64,000 nt of DNA. Origin: Nocardioides sp. PD653-B2 (GTDB lineage: Bacteria; Actinomycetota; Actinomycetes; Propionibacteriales; Nocardioidaceae). Location of the stretch: the NCBI RefSeq assembly GCF_002117935.1, contig NZ_BDJE01000008.1:1-64000 (forward strand), in the 5' to 3' direction. Shown here in pieces: positions 8,091-16,402 of the stretch (the first letter of the stretch is position 1; every line of letters begins with the position of its first letter). The translations under genes were made by a program, and so were the position numbers. Below the pieces are notes generated by a model. That model had not been told where the DNA came from. It worked only from the letters and a program-made list of their open reading frames with translations, and ran no database searches.

Positions 8091-9677
8091 ATGCCCGAAG
8101 CACACGAGCCGGTCCCGACTCACCCGGCCCCGGAGCTCAGCGAGGACGAGAAGCACCTCGCGAAGCTGGGTTACAAGCAGGAGCTCTCCCGCTCCTGGTC
8201 CGGCTTCTCGAACTTCGCGATCTCGTTCTCGATCATCTCGATCCTCGCCGGCTGTCTGACCACCTATGGGGCGGGCATCTCGAACGGCGGGCCGATCTCG
8301 ATCTCGTGGTCCTGGCCGATCATCTCGGCGTTCATCCTGATCATCGGTTTCACGATGTCGGAGCTGGTGTCGGCCATGCCGACCTCGGGCGGCATCTACT
8401 ACTGGGCCTCCAAGCTCGGCGGGCCGGCCGCGGGCTTCTTCACCGGCTGGCTCAACCTCATCGGCCTCATCGCGGTGACCGCCTCGGTCGCCTACGGCTG
8501 TGCCACGTTCTTCGAGCTGACCTTCCTCGAGTGGGGCTTGTACGACGCCTTCTCGCTCAACCGGATCTTCGTGTTCTTCGTGGTGATCCTGGCCCTCATC
8601 ACCGTGATCAACATCTTCTCCAGCCACCTCCTCGCGCTGATCAACAACATCTCCGTGTGGTGGCACGTCGTCGGCGCAGCGGTGCTGATCGGCGTCCTGC
8701 TCTTCGTCCCCGACGACCACCTGAGCGTCTCCCAGGTCTTCACCGACAAGTTCAACGGGTCCGGGTGGTCGGACGGATCGACCGGCACGATGGCGTTCTG
8801 GTTCGTGATCATCCCGTTCGGCTTCATCCTGACCCAGTACACGATCACCGGGTTCGACGCCTCGGTCCACCTCTCCGAGGAGACTCAGGGGGCGGCGAAG
8901 GCGGCGGCGCAGGGCATCTGGAGGTCGATCTTCTACTCGGCGGTCGGCGGCTACCTCCTGCTGCTCGCCGTCACGTTCGCGATCCCGAAGGTCGACGGCC
9001 AGCCCGACTACGCGAGCATCCCAGCCGGTGGCGTCGCCTACGTGTTCGACGCCTCCCTCGGTGCCAACTGGGCGGGCACGTTGCTCTTCATCTCCGCCTG
9101 CGCGCAGCTGTTCTGCGCGACGGCCTGCCTGACGTCGACCTCACGGATGATGTTCGCCTTCAGCCGGGACCGCGCGGTCCCGGGCTCGCGATTCTGGTCC
9201 AAGGTCAACGCGAACAGGACCCCGGCCAACGCGGTCATCTGCGCGGCGGTCGTCGGCGGCATCATCACGCTGCCGGCCCTGAAGTCCGTCAACGGGATCC
9301 CGACCGCGTTCTACGCCGTCACGTCCGTGTCGGTCATCGGTCTCTACTTCTCCTTCGCCATCCCGATCTTCCTGCGCTGGAGGAAGGGCGACAGCTTCGA
9401 GGTCGGCAGCTGGAACAACGGCAGCAAGTACAAGTGGATGAACCCGATCGCCGTCATCGAGATCGTCGTGGTGGGCATCATGCTGATGCTGCCCACCACG
9501 CCGTACGGCGCGCCGTGGCGCGACGAGTTCGACTGGGCGAGCGTCAACTACGCCCCGGTCATGACCGTGGGCGTGCTGCTGGTCATCGCGATCTGGTGGT
9601 TGGTGTCCGCGAGCAAGTGGTTCACCGGCCCCGTCCACACGATCGACGATGCCGTCGTCCAGGCATTCGACGTCTGA
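8091..9677 (+). CDS. APC family amino acid/amine permease
   Basis: A 528-residue permease with about 12 hydrophobic helices. The first helix region reads SWSGFSNFAISFSIISILAG, typical of the APC superfamily (GABA/choline/polyamine permease group), and ITGFDASVHLSEET is the conserved cytoplasmic loop after helix 5-6. It should import an amine or amino acid by proton or sodium coupling. It starts at an ATG with GGAAGG 6 nt upstream and is followed without a gap by the kinase-like gene. Given the cluster, the likely cargo is ethanolamine, choline-derived amines or a related amino-alcohol (inference). Confidence 0.85.
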   Translation: MPEAHEPVPTHPAPELSEDEKHLAKLGYKQELSRSWSGFSNFAISFSIISILAGCLTTYGAGISNGGPISISWSWPIISAFILIIGFTMSELVSAMPTSGGIYYWASKLGGPAAGFFTGWLNLIGLIAVTASVAYGCATFFELTFLEWGLYDAFSLNRIFVFFVVILALITVINIFSSHLLALINNISVWWHVVGAAVLIGVLLFVPDDHLSVSQVFTDKFNGSGWSDGSTGTMAFWFVIIPFGFILTQYTITGFDASVHLSEETQGAAKAAAQGIWRSIFYSAVGGYLLLLAVTFAIPKVDGQPDYASIPAGGVAYVFDASLGANWAGTLLFISACAQLFCATACLTSTSRMMFAFSRDRAVPGSRFWSKVNANRTPANAVICAAVVGGIITLPALKSVNGIPTAFYAVTSVSVIGLYFSFAIPIFLRWRKGDSFEVGSWNNGSKYKWMNPIAVIEIVVVGIMLMLPTTPYGAPWRDEFDWASVNYAPVMTVGVLLVIAIWWLVSASKWFTGPVHTIDDAVVQAFDV

Positions 9678-10577
9678 GTGACCGACGCACCGCTGGACCG
9701 CCTCGCCTGCCTGGCGGGGCGGTCCTGGCGCGTCCAGGAGCTGCCCGGCGGCCTGACCAACATCAACCTCCACGTCACGACGGCCGACGGGCTCGACGTG
9801 GTGGTGCGCTGGTCGCAGGGCGACGCCGAGCTGCTCGGCATCGACCGCGACGCCGAGGCCGCCAACACGGCGACGGCGTACGACGCCGGGGTGGGTGCGG
9901 AGGTCGTCGAGTACCGGCCCGACCTCGCGATGCTGGTGATCGGCTTCCTCCAGGGCGAGGCGCTGGAGAACGCCGACTTCGCCGACCCGGGGGTCCTGGC
10001 CCGAGCCGCGCTGGCGACCCGGGAGCTGCACGCCGGCCCGCGGTTCACCGGCGACTTCGACATGTTCACCCGCCAGGAGGCCTACCTGACGACGGTGAAG
10101 GAGCGCGGCTACGCATTGCCCCAGGGCTACGACGACCACGCCGACGCCTGGTCCGACGTACGGCGGGCGCTGGCGAGGTCACCGCGACCGACCGTGCCGT
10201 GCAACAACGACCTGCTCGCGGCCAACTTCATCGACGACGGCGAGCGCTGCCGGCTGATCGACTATGAGTACTCCGGCAACAACGACGCCTGCTTCGAGCT
10301 GGGCAACACCGCCACCGAGTGCGACTTCACCCCCGAGCAGGTCGAGGCCTACGCCGAGGCGTACTTCGGCAGCCCGACCCGGGCCGACCTCGCCCGGGTG
10401 CGGCTGCAGATGCTCTGCAGCGAGTACGGCTGGTCGCTCTGGGGTTTCATCCAGGCGGCCGCCAGCCCGATCGACTACGACTTCCACGGGTGGGGCATGG
10501 AGCGCTACGACAAGGCGGTGGCGACCTTCCGGGGGCCGGCCCTCACCGGCCTGCTGGAAGATGTAGCCCGTGGCTGA
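9678..10577 (+). CDS. Choline/ethanolamine kinase-like phosphotransferase (LicA/APH fold)
   Basis: A 299-residue APH-fold protein. PGGLTNINLHV is the nucleotide-binding loop, PCNNDLLAANFID holds the Brenner-motif catalytic Asp, and CRLIDYEYSGNNDACFELGN contains the metal-binding Asp and the choline-kinase signature. It likely phosphorylates an amino-alcohol such as choline or ethanolamine, or regulates flux of the imported substrate. It starts with GTG immediately after the permease TGA and overlaps the flavoprotein gene by 8 nt, so it is co-translated with both. The fold call is secure; the substrate is inference from the motif and neighbours. Confidence 0.8.
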   Translation: MTDAPLDRLACLAGRSWRVQELPGGLTNINLHVTTADGLDVVVRWSQGDAELLGIDRDAEAANTATAYDAGVGAEVVEYRPDLAMLVIGFLQGEALENADFADPGVLARAALATRELHAGPRFTGDFDMFTRQEAYLTTVKERGYALPQGYDDHADAWSDVRRALARSPRPTVPCNNDLLAANFIDDGERCRLIDYEYSGNNDACFELGNTATECDFTPEQVEAYAEAYFGSPTRADLARVRLQMLCSEYGWSLWGFIQAAASPIDYDFHGWGMERYDKAVATFRGPALTGLLEDVARG

Positions 10578-12990
10578 TCTCCCTTCTCGTGCCCAGGTCG
10601 TGATCGTCGGCGGCGGGGTGATCGGCACGTCCGTCGCCTACCACCTGACGAGGCTCGGCTGGACCGACGTGCTGCTGCTCGAGCAAGGGACGCTGTCGTG
10701 CGGCACCACCTGGCACGCGGCCGGGCTGGTCGGGCCGCTGCGCGCCTCGGAGAGCGGGACCCGGCTGGTGCAGTACTCCGCCGAGCTCTACGCCGCGCTC
10801 GAGGCCGAGACGGGCCTGGCGACGGGCTACCGCAACGTGGGCGGCCTGGTCGTGGCCCGGACCCCCGACCGGATGGTCCAGCTCGCCCGCACGGCGGCCA
10901 ACGCCACGGCGTACGACATGGACTGCGAGCTGGTCTCGCCCGCGCGGGCCGGCGAGATCTGGCCGGCGATGCGCACCGACGACCTGCTCGGCGCGATCTG
11001 GCTGCCCGGCGACGGCAAGGTCAACCCGGCCGACGTCACGCAGTCGCTGGCGAAGGGCGCCCGCCAGCGCGGCGCCCGGATCGCGGAGCGAGTCCGGGTG
11101 ACCGGCTTCGACGTGGCCGAGACGCCGCGTGGACGGCGGGTGACCGGCGTCCGCACGGACCAGGGCGCGGTCGAGGCCGAGGTGGTCGTGAACTGTGCCG
11201 GACAGTGGGCCAAGGCGCTCGGTGACCTGGTCGGCGTGACCGTGCCGCTGCACTCGGCGGAGCACTTCTACGTCGTCACCGAGGCCGTCGCGGGCGTGCA
11301 CCCCGACCTGCCGATCATGCGCGACCCGGACGGCTGGACGTACTTCAAGGAGGAGACCGGCGGCCTCGTGGTCGGCGGCTTCGAGCCCGAGGCGAAGCCC
11401 TGGCGATCGCCCGACGACCTGCCGTACCCCTTCGAGTTCCAGCTGCTGGCCGAGGACTGGGAGCACTTCTCGGTGCTCATGGACGAGGCGCTGCTGCGCA
11501 TCCCGGCACTGGACGAGACGGGCATCAGGAAGTTCTACAACGGCCCGGAGTCGTTCACGCCGGACAACCAGTTCCTACTGGGGGAGGCGCCCGAGCTCGA
11601 CGGCTTCTTCGTGGGCGCGGGCTTCAACTCGGTCGGCATCGCGTCGGCCGGTGGGGCGGGACGCGCGCTCGCGGAGTGGATCGTCGCCGGGGAGCCGCAG
11701 GACGACCTGGTCGGCGTCGACGTACGCCGGTTCGCGCCGTTCCACGCCGACAACCGGTGGTTGCGCGCCCGCGTCGCCGAGGTGCTCGGCCTGCACTACG
11801 CGATCCCGTGGCCCAACCGCGAGCTGGAGACCGCCCGCCCGCAGCGGACGTCGCCGGTGCACGAGCGCCTGGCCGCCGCCGGCGCGCTCTTCGGCACCCG
11901 GATGGGCTGGGAGCGGCCGAACGTCTTCGGTCCGCCCGTCTCGTCGCTCGAGTACTCCTGGGGCAAGCCGTCCTGGCTGCCGTGGTCGGCCGCCGAGCAG
12001 CGGGCGACCCGCGGGGCGGTCGCCGTCTTCGACCAGACGTCGTTCTCGAAGTACGTCGTGTCGGGCCCGGGCGCGCTCGAGGCGTTGCAGTGGATCTGCG
12101 CGGCCGACGTCGACGTGCCGGTCGGCGGCTGCGTCTACACGCCGTTCCTCAACGGGCGCGGCACCTACGAGGCCGACCTGACGGTCACCCGCACCTCGCC
12201 CGACGGGTTCCTGCTCGTCTCCAGCTCGGCGACGACGATCCGCGACCTCGACTGGATCAGGCGGCACGGAGGTGGCGTCGTCGCCCGCGACGTGACCGAG
12301 GGCTTCTCCGTCCTCGGCGTGATGGGTCCCGCGTCCCGCGACCTCCTGACACCGCTCACCGATGCCGACCTCGGCGACGCGGCCTTCCCGTTCGCCACCA
12401 GCCAGGAGATCGCCCTGGGCGGCGTCCGGCTGCGGGCGACCCGGATGACGTACGTCGGCGAGCTCGGTTGGGAGCTGATGGTCCCGGTCGCCGACGCCCT
12501 CGCCGTCCACGACCTGCTGACGGGCGGAGGTGCCGTGCCCGCCGGCTACTACGCGATCGAGTCGCTCCGCCTCGAGAAGGGCTACCGCGCCTTCGGCCGC
12601 GAGCTCACGCCCGACGTCGGGCCGGTCGAGGCGGGCCTGGTCTTCGCCACCGCGCTCGAGGGTGCCAAGGACTTCCTGGGCCGCACAGCGCTGGTGGAGC
12701 ACCGCGAGGTGCTCGCTGCCGGCGGCCCGCGTCGCCGGGTGGTGTCGCTGGTCGTCGAGTCACCCGAGCCGATGCTCTGGGGCGGCGAGCTGGTGCTGCG
12801 CGACGGGTCGCCGGTCGGCCAGGTCACCAGCGCCGCCTGGGGCGAGACCGTCGGGTCCTGCGTCGGTCTGGCCCTCCTGCGCGCGGGCGGCCCGGTCACG
12901 GCCGACTGGCTCGCGGCCGGCACCCACGAGGTCGACGTGGCGGGGGAGCGGCACGCCGTACGCCTGTCCCTGAAGGCGCCGCTCGCCTAG
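10570..12990 (+). CDS. FAD-dependent oxidoreductase with GcvT-type folate domain (dimethylglycine/sarcosine dehydrogenase-like)
   Basis: The 806-residue product has two halves. Residues 1-400 are a DAO-type flavoprotein: dinucleotide motif VIVGGGVIGTSVA (residues 11-23) and GTTWHAAG, where His49 matches the histidine that carries covalent FAD in dimethylglycine dehydrogenase and oxidase. Residues about 430-800 are an aminomethyltransferase (GcvT) domain, with YVGELGWEL and YYAIESLRLEKGYRAFGREL. Such enzymes demethylate N-methylglycines and pass formaldehyde to tetrahydrofolate. GTG start, overlapping the kinase gene by 8 nt. The exact substrate is not readable. Confidence 0.85.
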   Translation: MADLPSRAQVVIVGGGVIGTSVAYHLTRLGWTDVLLLEQGTLSCGTTWHAAGLVGPLRASESGTRLVQYSAELYAALEAETGLATGYRNVGGLVVARTPDRMVQLARTAANATAYDMDCELVSPARAGEIWPAMRTDDLLGAIWLPGDGKVNPADVTQSLAKGARQRGARIAERVRVTGFDVAETPRGRRVTGVRTDQGAVEAEVVVNCAGQWAKALGDLVGVTVPLHSAEHFYVVTEAVAGVHPDLPIMRDPDGWTYFKEETGGLVVGGFEPEAKPWRSPDDLPYPFEFQLLAEDWEHFSVLMDEALLRIPALDETGIRKFYNGPESFTPDNQFLLGEAPELDGFFVGAGFNSVGIASAGGAGRALAEWIVAGEPQDDLVGVDVRRFAPFHADNRWLRARVAEVLGLHYAIPWPNRELETARPQRTSPVHERLAAAGALFGTRMGWERPNVFGPPVSSLEYSWGKPSWLPWSAAEQRATRGAVAVFDQTSFSKYVVSGPGALEALQWICAADVDVPVGGCVYTPFLNGRGTYEADLTVTRTSPDGFLLVSSSATTIRDLDWIRRHGGGVVARDVTEGFSVLGVMGPASRDLLTPLTDADLGDAAFPFATSQEIALGGVRLRATRMTYVGELGWELMVPVADALAVHDLLTGGGAVPAGYYAIESLRLEKGYRAFGRELTPDVGPVEAGLVFATALEGAKDFLGRTALVEHREVLAAGGPRRRVVSLVVESPEPMLWGGELVLRDGSPVGQVTSAAWGETVGSCVGLALLRAGGPVTADWLAAGTHEVDVAGERHAVRLSLKAPLA

Positions 12991-13037
12991 CTGGGCGGGT
13001 GCCGGTTGCGGATCGGCCGGCCGGGCATGATCGACTC

Positions 13038-13292
13038 GTGCGCGAACGACCAGTCCCGGACCGTCCGCCGCCCGGACCGCTCCCGGGCGCGCTGCTGGGC
13101 GTGGCCGCCGGCCTGCTGCTCGCCTCGATCTGGCTCTTCGGCGCCTGGGACGTCGCGCTCGCCGTCACCGCGGTGTTCGGCGGCCTCGTCACGGTCCTGC
13201 TCGCCGGTGCGCCGGGGTGGAGACCCTTCGCGACGGCTCTGGCCGTGCTCGCCGCGGTCGCCGCAGTCGTGCTCGTCGCCGTCGCTCGCTGA
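13038..13292 (+). CDS. Small membrane protein of unknown function
   Basis: An 84-residue protein: a basic, proline-rich N terminus (about 17 residues), then three hydrophobic stretches (LPGALLGVAAGLLLASIWLF, ALAVTAVFGGLVTVLL and ATALAVLAAVAAVVLV), so probably two or three membrane helices. The GTG at 13038 follows a CATGAT hexamer (13026-13031) by 6 nt, the leaderless spacing seen for many genes here. I do not recognise the family. It converges on the ABC transporter genes with an 11-bp gap. Confidence 0.6.
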   Translation: MRERPVPDRPPPGPLPGALLGVAAGLLLASIWLFGAWDVALAVTAVFGGLVTVLLAGAPGWRPFATALAVLAAVAAVVLVAVAR

Positions 13293-13303
13293 GGCCCGAA
13301 GAC

Positions 13304-14068
13304 CTAGCCGGCGTCGAGTACCCGCTTGAGGAACCGCTGCGTTCGCTCCTCCCGGGGGTCGGTGAGGACCTCGGCGCCGCCGCGCTCGGCGACCACGCCG
13401 CCGTCGAGGAAGAGCACCTGCTCGGCGACGTCGCGGGCGAAACGGACCTCGTGGGTGACGATCACCAGCGTCCAGTTCTCGGCGGCGAGGTCACGGATGA
13501 CGGCGAGCACCTCGCCGACGAGCTCGGGGTCGAGGGCGGAGGTCGGCTCGTCGAGGAGCAGCACCTCCGGCGTGAGCGCCAGCGCCCGCGCGATGCCCAC
13601 CCGTTGCTGCTGCCCGCCGGAGAGCTGGGACGGGTAGGCGTCCTCGCGCCCGGCGAGACCGACCTTGTCGAGCAGCTCGCGGGCCGCGGCAACGGCCTCC
13701 TCGGGGTCGCGGCCCTGCACCTGGACCGGCCCCTCGATCAGGTTGCCGAGGACGGTCTTGTGCGGGAAGAGGTTGTGGGACTGGAAGACCATGCCGCTGC
13801 GGGCGCGCAACGCCTTCACCGCACGGTGGCGGGCCGCCTTGTCGGTGGGAGGCACGCCGAAGTCGATGCTCGCGTCGCTGATCCGGACGAGGCCGGAGTC
13901 CGGCGTCTCCAGGACGTTGAGCGAGCGCAGCACGGTCGTCTTGCCCGAGCCCGAGGGCCCGAGCAGCACGGTGACAGTGCCTGCGGTCGCCGTGAAGTCG
14001 ACGTCTCTCAGGACCAGCTGGTCGCCGAAGGACTTCTCGAGCCCCTGGACCTCGATCAGTGCGTTCAT
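13304..14068 (-). CDS. Polar amino acid ABC transporter ATP-binding protein (GlnQ-like)
   Basis: A 254-residue ABC ATPase with Walker A GPSGSGKTT, Q-loop MVFQSHNLFPH, signature LSGGQQQRVGIARAL, Walker B VLLLDEPTSALD and the H-loop VTHEVRFARDVAE. It matches the GlnQ/HisP group that energises uptake of polar amino acids. The ATG at 14068 is used because it overlaps the stop of the receptor-permease gene (ATGA); the longer open frame is a shadow. It pairs with the upstream fusion protein to give a complete importer from two genes. Confidence 0.9.
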   Translation of the reverse strand: MNALIEVQGLEKSFGDQLVLRDVDFTATAGTVTVLLGPSGSGKTTVLRSLNVLETPDSGLVRISDASIDFGVPPTDKAARHRAVKALRARSGMVFQSHNLFPHKTVLGNLIEGPVQVQGRDPEEAVAAARELLDKVGLAGREDAYPSQLSGGQQQRVGIARALALTPEVLLLDEPTSALDPELVGEVLAVIRDLAAENWTLVIVTHEVRFARDVAEQVLFLDGGVVAERGGAEVLTDPREERTQRFLKRVLDAG

Positions 14069-15537
14069 GCCACATACCTGCTCAGTCGTCGTTCCAGGGG
14101 CGCTTGCCCCAGGGTCACCAGGTAGCAGACCACCCAGTAGAAGAGCGCTGCCAGGGCGTAGAGCGGGAGGTACTCCGTGCTGAGCGCGGCCGCGATGTTC
14201 GCCTCGTGGAACAGCTCGGGCACCAGGATCAACGAGACCAGTGAGGTGTCCTTGATCAGGGAGAGCAACGTGTTGGACAGCGGGGGCACGGCGATCCGTG
14301 CCGCCTGGGGGAGCACGATCCGGCGCATCGACTGCCAGTACTCCATCCCGATCACGGTCGCCGCCTCGTACTGGCCACGCGGCACGGACAGGATCGAGGC
14401 TCGGACGACCTCGGCGGCGTAGCCGCCCACGTTGAGGCTCAGGGCGAGGATCGCGGCGACGTACGGGTCGAGCTTGATGCCGACCTGCCCGAGCCCGTAG
14501 AAGACGAGGAACAGCTGCACCAGCAGGGGGGTGCCCCGGATGATCGAGATGTAGGTCCGGGCGACCCAGTCGAGGGGCCGGATCGACGAGAGCCGAGCAA
14601 GGGCGGCCAGGACCGCGAGCGCCAGTCCGACGAGGAAGCTGGCGATCGTCAGCGGGATCGTGCCCTGGACGAGCCCGCGGAGCATCTTGGGCGCGGTGTC
14701 GGCGAGCACCTCCCACCGCGTCCGCGAGTCCGATCCCTTGACGTCGACGTCCTGCGAGCCGCCCTTCACGGTCACGTCGGCCCCGAAGTACTTCTCCGAG
14801 ATCTTCGCGAGCGTGCCGTCCTTCGTGAGGGCGGCGAGCGCCTCATCAGCCTCGTCCCGCAGGTCGGGGTCGGTCTTGCGGAAGGTCAGCGCCTGCTCGA
14901 GCGTCTCGTCGCCGGCGTCGCCGGCGATCTTGACCTGGTCGTTGCCGGAGGTCGCGAGGTAGTCGAGCACGGCGATGTTGTCGTTGACGATCGCGTCGAC
15001 GCGGCCCTGGACCAACAGCTCCACGCCGGGCCCGAAGTCCTGCACGTACTTGACGTCCGCCCCTGCGTCGCGCGCCACCTGGGCCCAGTTGCTGCTGGCG
15101 GTCTGGGCCGTCGTCCGGCCCTCGAGGTCGGCGAGCGTGGTGATGTCGTCGTTGTCCTTGGCGGTCACGATCACGCCGTGGGAGTACGTGTACGGCGTGC
15201 TGAAGAGGTAGCGCGCCTCGCGCTCGGCGTTGATGGTGACCTGGTTGGCGATCACGTCGATGCGCCCGGAGTCCAGTGCCGGGAAGAGCGAGTCGAACGG
15301 CGCCTCCACGAACTGGACGTCCCAGCCCGCCTCCTCGCCGACCGCCCTCATGACCTCGATGTCGAAGCCGGTCAGCTCGTTGGTGTCCGGGTCGCGGTAC
15401 GTGAACGGCGGGTAGGTGCCCTCGGTCCCGACCCGCACGACCCGCGGGGCGTCGACGTGGGCACTCGCCGGGCCGGCGATGCCGAGCAGCGCACCCCACA
15501 CGAGGACGAGCAGCAGCAAGGGTCGGGTCAGGCGCAC
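14065..15537 (-). CDS. Fused solute-binding protein and permease of a polar amino acid ABC importer
   Basis: A 490-residue fusion. A signal-type N terminus (LLLLVLVWGALLGIAGPASA) leads into an SBP_bac_3 domain (residues 30-250) with the hallmark GTYPPFTYRDP and LTGFDIEVM segments. A permease domain follows (about 275-485) with the EAA-loop motif GMEYWQSMRRIVLPQAAR. The receptor is therefore tethered to the channel, as in some GlnPQ systems. The GTG start follows TAGCGT (15544-15549) by 6 nt, so it is probably leaderless. Charged and polar amino acids such as glutamine are likely ligands. Confidence 0.88.
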   Translation of the reverse strand: MRLTRPLLLLVLVWGALLGIAGPASAHVDAPRVVRVGTEGTYPPFTYRDPDTNELTGFDIEVMRAVGEEAGWDVQFVEAPFDSLFPALDSGRIDVIANQVTINAEREARYLFSTPYTYSHGVIVTAKDNDDITTLADLEGRTTAQTASSNWAQVARDAGADVKYVQDFGPGVELLVQGRVDAIVNDNIAVLDYLATSGNDQVKIAGDAGDETLEQALTFRKTDPDLRDEADEALAALTKDGTLAKISEKYFGADVTVKGGSQDVDVKGSDSRTRWEVLADTAPKMLRGLVQGTIPLTIASFLVGLALAVLAALARLSSIRPLDWVARTYISIIRGTPLLVQLFLVFYGLGQVGIKLDPYVAAILALSLNVGGYAAEVVRASILSVPRGQYEAATVIGMEYWQSMRRIVLPQAARIAVPPLSNTLLSLIKDTSLVSLILVPELFHEANIAAALSTEYLPLYALAALFYWVVCYLVTLGQAPLERRLSRYVA

Positions 15538-15593
15538 CCGGCCACGCTACTCGCGGTGTACTGCCGTTAATCGACCGGGTTAATGGGCTTCCG

Positions 15594-16379
15594 TCAGGGC
15601 GCCGGGATGTGGAAGCGGTCGCCGTACACGTGCCAGGTCAGCGGCGGCGTCAGGTCCAGGTTGTGGTCGCGGAGGAACACCCGCTGCGCGGTGTCGACGC
15701 GCGACGTGTCCTCGTGGGCCTGCTCGGCCTCCATGGCGTCGACCCGCGCGTCGAGGAACGCGTCGAGGTAGGCGATCTCCGACCCACCCCGGGCAGGGGT
15801 GTCGGCGTGCCGCATCGCCGTACGGCGGATGCCCCCGAAGCTGAGATGGCTGCTGCCGGGGCCGTGCATGACGATCGCGTCGTAGTAGATGAATTGGCCC
15901 AGGGTGCGCAGCCCGTCGCGCTGTGCTCGTCGTACGGCCGGGTCGAAGTAGACGCGGTCGCGCTCGACGTCCTGGGCATGCCGGAAGCCCGCGGTCCTCG
16001 CAGCTCGGTGCCAGGCGCGCACGAACGGCCGGCCCAGCCCGCGGTGCGAGTCGGTGCCGTTGACGTCGCGCAGTGCGGGCAGGAAGCGGGCCAGCGGGTT
16101 GTCGGGGTGCGCGTCCGTGTAGCTCCGGACGACCTCGAGCACGTCGCCGGTGCCCGAGCAGAACCCGATGATGCCGCCGGTGTAGCCGCGACCGTCGCCG
16201 ATGTCCTCGAGGTAGGTGTACTGCCGGCGCCACCTCAGCGTGGAGTTCTCCGCGCTGGACACGATCTGCATCGCGATGTCCTTGCGATCGGCTCGGTCGA
16301 GGCCTGACGGCGCGGCCGCCGTGGCCGGCGCTCCTGCGAGGAGGAGCGCCAGCACGACGACGAGGGCGGCACGGCGCAT
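15594..16379 (-). CDS. Secreted chitosanase, glycoside hydrolase family 46
   Basis: A 261-residue protein with a signal peptide (about residues 1-23, ending ATAAA). The GH46 active-site block is clear: Glu44 in SSAENS is the general acid and Asp62 in EDIGDGRGYT is 18 residues later, the same spacing as Glu22 and Asp40 in Streptomyces N174 chitosanase. The GGIIGFCSGTGD and LGQFIYYDAIVMHGPG segments are also family hallmarks. It hydrolyses chitosan outside the cell. It stands alone, with no other chitin or chitosan gene nearby, just upstream on the strand from the ABC importer genes. Confidence 0.9.
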   Translation of the reverse strand: MRRAALVVVLALLLAGAPATAAAPSGLDRADRKDIAMQIVSSAENSTLRWRRQYTYLEDIGDGRGYTGGIIGFCSGTGDVLEVVRSYTDAHPDNPLARFLPALRDVNGTDSHRGLGRPFVRAWHRAARTAGFRHAQDVERDRVYFDPAVRRAQRDGLRTLGQFIYYDAIVMHGPGSSHLSFGGIRRTAMRHADTPARGGSEIAYLDAFLDARVDAMEAEQAHEDTSRVDTAQRVFLRDHNLDLTPPLTWHVYGDRFHIPAP

Positions 16380-16402
16380 GCGTCAGCGAACCATGGCGAT
16401 GC

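Noticed and set aside
8021..10267. A 748-codon open frame overlapping the permease
   Set aside because: A shadow frame: His/Arg-rich with no family motif, while the permease and kinase frames in the same region are complete.
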